Positions 52,601-57,260 of a DNA stretch of 57,260 nt are shown piece by piece. The position numbers and the translations under genes were made by a program. Numbering within the stretch: the first letter of the stretch is position 1; every line of letters starts with the position of its first letter. The notes under the pieces are model-generated. The model was given only the letters and a program-made list of their open reading frames with translations. It did no database searches and was not told where the DNA came from. Origin of the DNA: Paenibacillus whitsoniae (GTDB lineage Bacteria; Bacillota; Bacilli; Paenibacillales; NBRC-103111); NCBI RefSeq assembly GCF_003955665.1, contig NZ_RXHU01000032.1, positions 1 through 57,260 on the forward strand, written 5' to 3'.

Positions 52601-52644
52601 GCAAAGGCACGCAGATCAGGCTGAATATACCGGAGGCGAAATAA
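49621..52644 (+). CDS. hybrid sensor with two histidine-kinase modules
   Basis: 1007 residues. An N-terminal anchor helix is followed by an extracellular 7TMR-DISM jelly-roll domain (about 40-195: LRGEWEFYEGKLL, FIQVPGGWKNN) and seven membrane helices (about 205-405). Next come HisKA with TSHELRTPLHG (His436) and HATPase (NLLENGLKYT, GLGLSIAKQL); a receiver (about 682-800) with Asp733 in LLLDLMMPG and Lys in VQKPFEL; then a second, LytS-type kinase with QAQITPHFLYNSMNAL (His824) and its own HATPase (PIVENAVRHG, EDNGVGIS, GIGNVNRRL). All key residues of both kinases are present. ATG 49621 has a weak GAAGCC region upstream. The next gene, 4 bp downstream, encodes the cognate regulator. The 7TMR-DISM domain suggests binding of a carbohydrate-like ligand. 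Confidence 0.92.
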   Translation: MVRKNAILLGMIGVFVIVTMVNVFQWLNPPAHALRASGGVLDATKWDFAQQGVLSLRGEWEFYEGKLLGPEDFRTGDGINGRFIQVPGGWKNNLASADKSGYGAGTYRLIVHTNEAALYSLRAKKIRMSSRIFMNGIDLGGNGRPSLSTESFVPSNAPYFGTVRADSGTVEIIIQVASFTYMAGGLVQPPEFGLTDDMMRRREDSKLADMIQITILLAFGLYYAGMFRQWRREPHLMHFCLFCLALGLFFSIDNELLAIGFIPGLTFPWIQKMLFILPLLSMIFFTHYVYRYLKEGENGVFVWFRRVNYAYLAILLLIPNRYLVNFLDVGIVIEGIAFGVMFYAVFRSHSRGDHSSHYMTLGIFFLLVSWLYAQLRYQLALDNPYHMIVTPVLLVLSQALLMSDQLQLSFQRSQQLSERLLQYDRQKDEFLVKTSHELRTPLHGIVNLSQALLDNEARPLQAEHRDNIRMLHLLGRRLAGLVHDILDLNRIRHGQLRIHTTSVNLGMSVQFVMETLSIAPVNKEVQLLNALPAKMPLILADENRLKQILYNLLENGLKYTKKGTVSISAERRGSELAISVADTGRGIPAHEIADLFQPFVQVEEAGETGEGLGLGLSIAKQLVELQGGQLEVESAVGKGSRFTFTLPIDLGSEEAAASSVSEETMPFPLSGGMQDDQEAGFHLLIVDDEPSNLKILIDEVSSMRYGYTAVGSGDEALEALRSNKMKPDLLLLDLMMPGISGLDVCREIRRLQGLAELPVLMMTASGQTGDIVAAFAAGANDIVQKPFELAELRARVQSLLAMKSSSERAVRREMDFLQAQITPHFLYNSMNALVGLSYKDVDKLRETIHHLTTYLRAKFTFVFSGERVPFEREMELVTAYLAIEQLRFGSRLAVQIEMEAGFQCMLPPLTLQPIVENAVRHGIGPISSGGTLRIAACRRDGGAEITVEDNGVGISEELLRVLQEGRAAGVGIGNVNRRLQMVCGGGLDIRSSAGKGTQIRLNIPEAK

Positions 52645-52648
52645 AGCG

Positions 52649-53755
52649 ATGATAAAAGCACTATTGATTGATGACGAGGAAATTGCGCTCGACGTGATGG
52701 AAATTGTACTTCAGGAAGTCGGCGGGGTCACGGTGCTTGGCAAATTCCGCCTGGTGTCCGAAGCGATTGCGCAGCCTGAAGGCATGCAGCCGGATCTGAT
52801 CTTCCTCGACATCGAGATGCCGGAGATGAACGGGCTTGCGGCTTCAGCCGCGCTTCTCGCAAATTTCCCCGATGCGGATATCGTGTATGTGACGGCGCAC
52901 GACCAGTATGCGGTGGATGCTTTTGAGACGAAAGCGATCGGTTATTTGCTTAAACCCGTGGCCAAGCACCGGCTCGTCAAAACCTTGGAGAGGTACGCAG
53001 AGCTCCGTGAGAAAGCAGCGCGCCGAACTGGGACTATACGCATAAGCACCGCAATTTCCCACGAGCCCCCCAGAAGAACGTTGTCGCTGAAGCTGCTCGA
53101 AAGCATGGAATTGTACGATGCCGAAGGACGTCTGATCACATGGCGGACGAGGAAGACGAAAGAACTGTTCGGCTATTTGTGGCACCATGGGGGAGCGCCC
53201 GTGTATCGGTATCGCATCTACGAGCACCTGTGGCCGGAACTCGATTCCGAGCGCGCGCAGTCGCTTTTTCATACGACGATGTACTATGTGCGGAATACCC
53301 TGAAGCAGGCGGGCTGTCCGGACATGATCGGTTTCGGAGATGAGCGTTATTGGATGCGGACGGACGAAATGGCCTGCGATGTGACGCGTCTGGAAGCATT
53401 GCTCGGAAGAGGTGGGCTGGCGGGCGATGCGGAGGAGCTGCTGTCGCTCTATCGAGGCGATTATTTCGAGACGGAAAACTATAGTTGGGCGAATAGCCGA
53501 AAATACGAGCTGCGCGCGGCAGTCATTCGCTATCTGGAATCGGAGGCGGAGCACGAACTGGATGCTTCGCTGAAGGAACGCCTGCTGCGCAGATTGCTCG
53601 AACTGCAACCGTATCAGGAGAAATATTATGATCATCTGGTGCTGCATTTGACGTTCTTGGGAGACGCTGCAGCTGCAGACGAGGTGAATCGTCTTAAGGA
53701 GATGACATTTCGGACCGACCTTGGACTGCCTGTCAATGAGCTTCATCGCGAATAA
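52649..53755 (+). CDS. response regulator with SARP/BTAD-type output
   Basis: 368 residues. The receiver (1-120) has DDEE near 8-11, Asp54 in FLDIEMPEMNG, YVTAHDQYAVDAF with Thr, and Lys in YLLKPVAK. After a linker comes a winged helix (about 145-235: WRTRKTKELFGYLWHHGGAP, then IYEHLWPELDSERAQSLFHT). It ends in a bacterial transcriptional activation (BTAD) helical repeat domain (about 240-365: LYRGDYFETENYSWANSRKY). This SARP-like output is common in actinomycete antibiotic regulators and less so in response regulators. It starts 4 bp after the dual kinase, which is its partner by position. The RCC1-SLH gene follows and is a candidate target. Confidence 0.9.
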   Translation: MIKALLIDDEEIALDVMEIVLQEVGGVTVLGKFRLVSEAIAQPEGMQPDLIFLDIEMPEMNGLAASAALLANFPDADIVYVTAHDQYAVDAFETKAIGYLLKPVAKHRLVKTLERYAELREKAARRTGTIRISTAISHEPPRRTLSLKLLESMELYDAEGRLITWRTRKTKELFGYLWHHGGAPVYRYRIYEHLWPELDSERAQSLFHTTMYYVRNTLKQAGCPDMIGFGDERYWMRTDEMACDVTRLEALLGRGGLAGDAEELLSLYRGDYFETENYSWANSRKYELRAAVIRYLESEAEHELDASLKERLLRRLLELQPYQEKYYDHLVLHLTFLGDAAAADEVNRLKEMTFRTDLGLPVNELHRE

Positions 53756-53842
53756 TTGCATTGTTTGGAAAATGTTTAGAGCTCAACTGGTACTCTACGC
53801 CTATGCAACCTATGATTCTAGTGCAGAAAGGGAGAGTTACCT

Positions 53843-56800
53843 TTGAAAGAGCGATCCATGTACGGCCTGTTGTCCAAAATAAAACTTCAACTGTTGCTGG
53901 CGCTGGTGCTGGCCGTTCCGTCCATTGCGATGACCGGCACGGCGAGCGCGGAGCCGAATCCGACAGCTACGTTCGCCGGCCAGCTGCTGGCCAGCTGCGA
54001 GTACAAAAGTGCGGTTGAAACGATGAGCACAACCTCATCTTGCCCGGATACGATTTCGGTCGGCACCGATCCGGACAACACCTTTTTAAGCGTGCTCAAA
54101 TTCGGTTTGAGCGGCTTCGCCGGAACGGTGCTGGAGGCTAATCTGGAGCTGTTCGTAACCGATAGCTATGCGAATGCGGAAGGCAGCCCTGAGCTTACAG
54201 TTCATCAGCCTAACGGGAACTGGACGCAGCCTTCATCGAATTTAGAGGCACCGGCTGTTCGGCCTTTTTTTGGAAATTTGCGTTCACGGGCTTTTGCCAT
54301 AACGGATACAGGCGGCGGGAAATGGATGAAGTTCAACGTTGCGCCACTGGTGCGCGACAGTATCGCTAAAGGCGAGAATGAGCTGGTTCTCGTGCTGGAG
54401 GGCTCTTGGGCGGATGCTCCGGACAAGCGTTTGTTCCGCTTTGTATCATCAGGGTCCTCCGTTCCCAAGCTGAATATTGCCTACACAGCATCGCCGGTTC
54501 TATTGCCCATTCCCCATACGCGAATTGCGGCTGGGAATGGATTTACGCTAGCGCTTCAGGATGACGGCACGGTCAAGGCTTATGGTTGGATTAACGATCA
54601 CAAAATTGAAGTGCCTGACAGCTTATCCAATGTGCAGGCCGTTTACGCGTCCAACGACTGCGGTTATGCGATTAAGGCAGGTGGTTCCGTTGCGGCCTTG
54701 GGCGAAGGCTGTACAGTTCCTGCGGAAGTTCCCGCAACCGGCGTTGTCGAGCTCGTACTCGATGGGTACGCCTCTGCGGCCTTGATGAGTGATGGGACGA
54801 TCATCAACTGGGGAGGCTATGCATTCCCGGAGGAATGGAGAACCAATCATACCCCGTTCAAGTCCATCTCCGGCGGATATAACCATGCGGCAGCGCTGAC
54901 GTGGGATGGCACTGTCATCAGTTGGGGTTCCGCTTCGATGGGGGCGACGAATGTGCCTGAAAATCTGCCGGAAACGATGGCTATCGCGTCGGGACTCAAT
55001 CACACGCTGGCGCTGTTGCCAAACGGGACGGTCAGATGGTGGGGGCCGCATTACCTTGAACCGATTCCAGAGAATTTGTCGGACGTCGTTGCGGTCGATG
55101 CGAATGACAACTATTCTGTGGCGCTTAAAAGAGATGGGCATCTCGTCGTCTGGGGAGACGGTGGAAGGTTGCAACCGCCGCCCGGGCTTGACGGCGTCGT
55201 AGCCATTGCAGCAGGAAGGTATCACCTGATCGCGATGAAGTCGGACGGCACTCTGGTCGGTTGGGGGACCAATCGACATGGTGAAACGGTTACCCCAGCG
55301 CCCGCCTTTGGCGGATTGTCATGGTCGCCCGGCAGCGAGATCGGCACGACGACGGCGACGATCGCAGATGGGTCACTGCAGGACGAGAAATACGGGGAGC
55401 TGACGCTGAAATATCGGATCGGCGACGCGGACAGCAACAAGCATCCCTTAGTGGGCGAGGCTCCGTCTGATTTCGGCTACGACACGGTGCTTCAGCCGGG
55501 TGAGGATCTGGCCGTCTCTGCAGGGCAGCATATTTATGTCATGGCGGAGTACGATGATGAGGGCTACAAGAAGGTCGCCTACTGGTCGGATGTCGTACTC
55601 ACAAGCAGTCAAGTGAAGCAGGCGCCAGGCAACGATAATGAGAACAACAATGAAAATAACAACGAGAATAACAACGGGAACAACAATAGCAACAACGGAA
55701 GTAATAGCGAAAGCAGCACCAACAACAATACGCCCGCGTCAAATGACGGCAAGGAAACCATAACGGTGGACGTCGTCATCGGCGGAGAGCAGCCGGCCGA
55801 CACCGCCAAAGTCAAAATCGAGCGTACGAAGCAGGCGAACGGAAAAATATCCGACCTCGTCACCTTCGACGCAGCTAAGGCGAACGAAGTCGCCGAGCGG
55901 GCTGCGGCAGCCAAGCAGCATGTGGCTAGAGTCGTCATCCCCGACGCCAAGGACGAAGTCGGCGAAGTTCGCGTGAACGTGCCGCGGAACGCATTGGCGG
56001 TGCTTCAGAAGAACAAAATCGATCTGGAAATCTACACCGACAACGCGGTTATTCACGTTCCGATCGCTTCGCTGGACGGATTGGACGAAGATTTCTATTT
56101 CCGCCTCGTCCCCATTCGAGAGGCTGTGATTCGTCAAGAGATCGAGCAGCGCGCCCGAACGGAAGAGGTCGTCAGGAAGATCGCCGGCAATGACGATATC
56201 CAAGTTGTCGCACGTCCGATGACCATCGAGACGAACTTATCGAGCAGAGCCATTACGCTGACGCTTCCCTTGCGGGATGTCGTGCTGCCGCAAGATGCGC
56301 AGGAACGGGCCGCGTATTTGAAGCATATGGGCATCTTTATCGAGCATACGGATGGCGAAAAGGAAGTGGTAACCGGCAAGGTGGTTACCGGAGCTGACGG
56401 CAAGCTTGGCTTGCAATTTGACGTCAACAAATTCAGTACGTTCACGATTCTGCATATGGCTGCAGGAAACGGAGCCGAATCGCCATCCCGGACCCATGCC
56501 AAGTATGTCGACGGCTATCCGGACGGCACCTTCGGACCGGAGCGCAGCATTACGCGGGCAGAGATGGCAACGCTGCTAGTCAACAGTGGCATTGTACTGA
56601 CCTCCTCGGAGCCGGCTGTAGCGGTGTTCTCCGATGTTCCGGCTTCGCACTGGGCTGCCGCGAATATCGGAAGAGCGGAGCAGGCGGGAATGCTGGAAGG
56701 GTATCCGGACGGAACCTTCCGAGCAGACGCTTCAATTACGCGCGCAGAGATGGCCGCCATCGCTTATCGGTATTTGAAGCCGGAGAGTGCGCTTTCCCGC

Positions 56801-57091
56801 ACATTCTCGGACGTAGCGGCGTCTCATTGGGCAAGCGGGATGATCGCAGCCCTATCCGGTTATATGGACGGCTACCCCGATCTGACGTTCCGTCCGAACG
56901 ACAAGCTCACCCGTGCCGAAGCGGTAACCATGCTGAATCGGATGCTGAAGCGGGGGCCGCTTACCGGAAACGTGAAGCCGAGTTGGCCGGATGTGACCCC
57001 GTCCTACTGGGCATACGAAGACATCGAGGAAGCTTCAACGGATCATGCTTATACGCTTCGACCTGAAGGTGGAGAACGGCTGACCGAGTAA
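53843..57091 (+). CDS. secreted RCC1-repeat protein with S-layer anchor
   Basis: 1082 residues. The signal peptide (about 1-36) ends TASAEP. A DNRLRE-like beta domain (about 40-215: TFLSVLKFGLSGFAGTVLEA) follows. RCC1-type propeller repeats (about 225-490) include GYNHAAALTWDGTVISWGSA, GLNHTLALLPNGTVRWWG and GRYHLIAMKSDGTLVGWGTN. An Ig-like stretch, an Asn-rich linker (about 597-635), a beta-rich domain (about 640-870) and three SLH domains (about 885-1060, motifs ITRAE, ITRAE and LTRAE) complete it. AAAGGGAG lies 8 bases before the TTG start. It should be exported and wall-bound; the propeller suggests binding rather than catalysis. Position after a dual-kinase/SARP-regulator pair suggests it is controlled by them. 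Confidence 0.9.
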   Translation: MKERSMYGLLSKIKLQLLLALVLAVPSIAMTGTASAEPNPTATFAGQLLASCEYKSAVETMSTTSSCPDTISVGTDPDNTFLSVLKFGLSGFAGTVLEANLELFVTDSYANAEGSPELTVHQPNGNWTQPSSNLEAPAVRPFFGNLRSRAFAITDTGGGKWMKFNVAPLVRDSIAKGENELVLVLEGSWADAPDKRLFRFVSSGSSVPKLNIAYTASPVLLPIPHTRIAAGNGFTLALQDDGTVKAYGWINDHKIEVPDSLSNVQAVYASNDCGYAIKAGGSVAALGEGCTVPAEVPATGVVELVLDGYASAALMSDGTIINWGGYAFPEEWRTNHTPFKSISGGYNHAAALTWDGTVISWGSASMGATNVPENLPETMAIASGLNHTLALLPNGTVRWWGPHYLEPIPENLSDVVAVDANDNYSVALKRDGHLVVWGDGGRLQPPPGLDGVVAIAAGRYHLIAMKSDGTLVGWGTNRHGETVTPAPAFGGLSWSPGSEIGTTTATIADGSLQDEKYGELTLKYRIGDADSNKHPLVGEAPSDFGYDTVLQPGEDLAVSAGQHIYVMAEYDDEGYKKVAYWSDVVLTSSQVKQAPGNDNENNNENNNENNNGNNNSNNGSNSESSTNNNTPASNDGKETITVDVVIGGEQPADTAKVKIERTKQANGKISDLVTFDAAKANEVAERAAAAKQHVARVVIPDAKDEVGEVRVNVPRNALAVLQKNKIDLEIYTDNAVIHVPIASLDGLDEDFYFRLVPIREAVIRQEIEQRARTEEVVRKIAGNDDIQVVARPMTIETNLSSRAITLTLPLRDVVLPQDAQERAAYLKHMGIFIEHTDGEKEVVTGKVVTGADGKLGLQFDVNKFSTFTILHMAAGNGAESPSRTHAKYVDGYPDGTFGPERSITRAEMATLLVNSGIVLTSSEPAVAVFSDVPASHWAAANIGRAEQAGMLEGYPDGTFRADASITRAEMAAIAYRYLKPESALSRTFSDVAASHWASGMIAALSGYMDGYPDLTFRPNDKLTRAEAVTMLNRMLKRGPLTGNVKPSWPDVTPSYWAYEDIEEASTDHAYTLRPEGGERLTE
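55636..55716 (+). repeat. Asn-codon-rich low-complexity tract
   Basis: Repeated AAC/AAT codons with GAG/GAA give the NNENNN pattern of a flexible linker in the RCC1-SLH protein. It is prone to length change. Confidence 0.8.
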
Positions 57092-57119
57092 TGTATCATC
57101 TGATATAGGCCATGTAGTC

Positions 57120-57155
57120 TAAGCTCTTCTCGTAATACGAGAAGAGCTTATTTTT
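57120..57155. terminator. terminator of the RCC1-SLH gene
   Basis: TAAGCTCTTCTCGTA and TACGAGAAGAGCTTA form a perfect stem of 15 bp with almost no loop, then TTTTT. The last 105 bases of the window show no further gene. Confidence 0.92.
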
Positions 57156-57260
57156 AATAATAGGGCACCCGGTTGAGGTCTCGGTCAATTCCGCTCTATT
57201 TCACACGGGAATCTTACTCGGTCGAATTTCTTCGTTCGCAATCATTTAGTATTTACACAT

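Overview
The window looks like chromosomal DNA of a Gram-positive, spore-forming member of the Paenibacillaceae (Paenibacillus or a close relative). This rests on gene content: a CotH spore-coat kinase, three very large secreted proteins ending in S-layer homology (SLH) repeats, YesM/YesN-type sensor pairs beside sugar ABC transporter genes, many one-gene regulators, purine-rich ribosome binding sites, and frequent TTG/GTG starts. No rRNA, tRNA, CRISPR array or intact insertion sequence was seen. The species cannot be named from sequence alone.

Layout. 1-1.8 kb: the start of a Gly/Ser/Thr/Lys-rich protein facing cotH and a SET-domain gene. 1.8-7.4 kb: a DoxX-like gene under an Rrf2 regulator, flanked by a duplicated promoter segment; a divergent AraC regulator/short-chain dehydrogenase pair; a cupin; a membrane protein. 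7.4-8 kb: remnants of a serine recombinase. 8-15 kb: a LytS-like kinase, a response regulator, a 1536-residue leucine-rich-repeat SLH protein and a small SRPBCC protein. 15-20.5 kb: a gene-poor, AT-rich accessory stretch with an HNH endonuclease, a 1031-residue superfamily 1 helicase and decayed genes. 20.5-23.7 kb: a VOC protein and TetR regulator sharing tandem palindromic operators, then a fusion protein (stalk, ankyrin, signal peptidase I, cyclophilin). 24-38.4 kb: a carbohydrate locus with YesM-like kinase, membrane-anchored solute-binding protein, YesN-like regulator, lipoprotein solute-binding protein, two permeases and a 2285-residue family 8 polysaccharide lyase with SLH repeats. 38.4-45.6 kb: small regulator/enzyme pairs (EamA/LysR, reductase/HxlR, sigma factor with SRPBCC and VOC genes, membrane protein/XRE/DUF4386). 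45.6-49.3 kb: a minus-strand OmpR-type two-component system and a membrane-bound DJ-1/PfpI protein sharing an 11-bp direct-repeat operator. 49.6-57.1 kb: a receptor with two histidine-kinase modules, a response regulator with SARP/BTAD output, and an RCC1-repeat SLH protein.

How it fits together. Three times in 57 kb a two-component system lies upstream of a giant SLH cell-surface protein (8-14.5, 24-38.4 and 49.6-57.1 kb). This suggests that surface proteins are deployed in response to external signals. In the 24-38 kb locus the likely logic is degradation of a uronic-acid polysaccharide at the cell surface, sensing of the products and import. No transporter ATPase and no unsaturated glucuronyl hydrolase lie in the window.

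A dispersed element of about 50 bp, with a conserved core and complementary arms, recurs at least seven times between genes, mostly just after plus-strand genes, and matches no named element I know. The most unusual items are this element, the signal peptidase-cyclophilin fusion, the dual-kinase receptor, and the anchored solute-binding protein encoded between a sensor kinase and its regulator.
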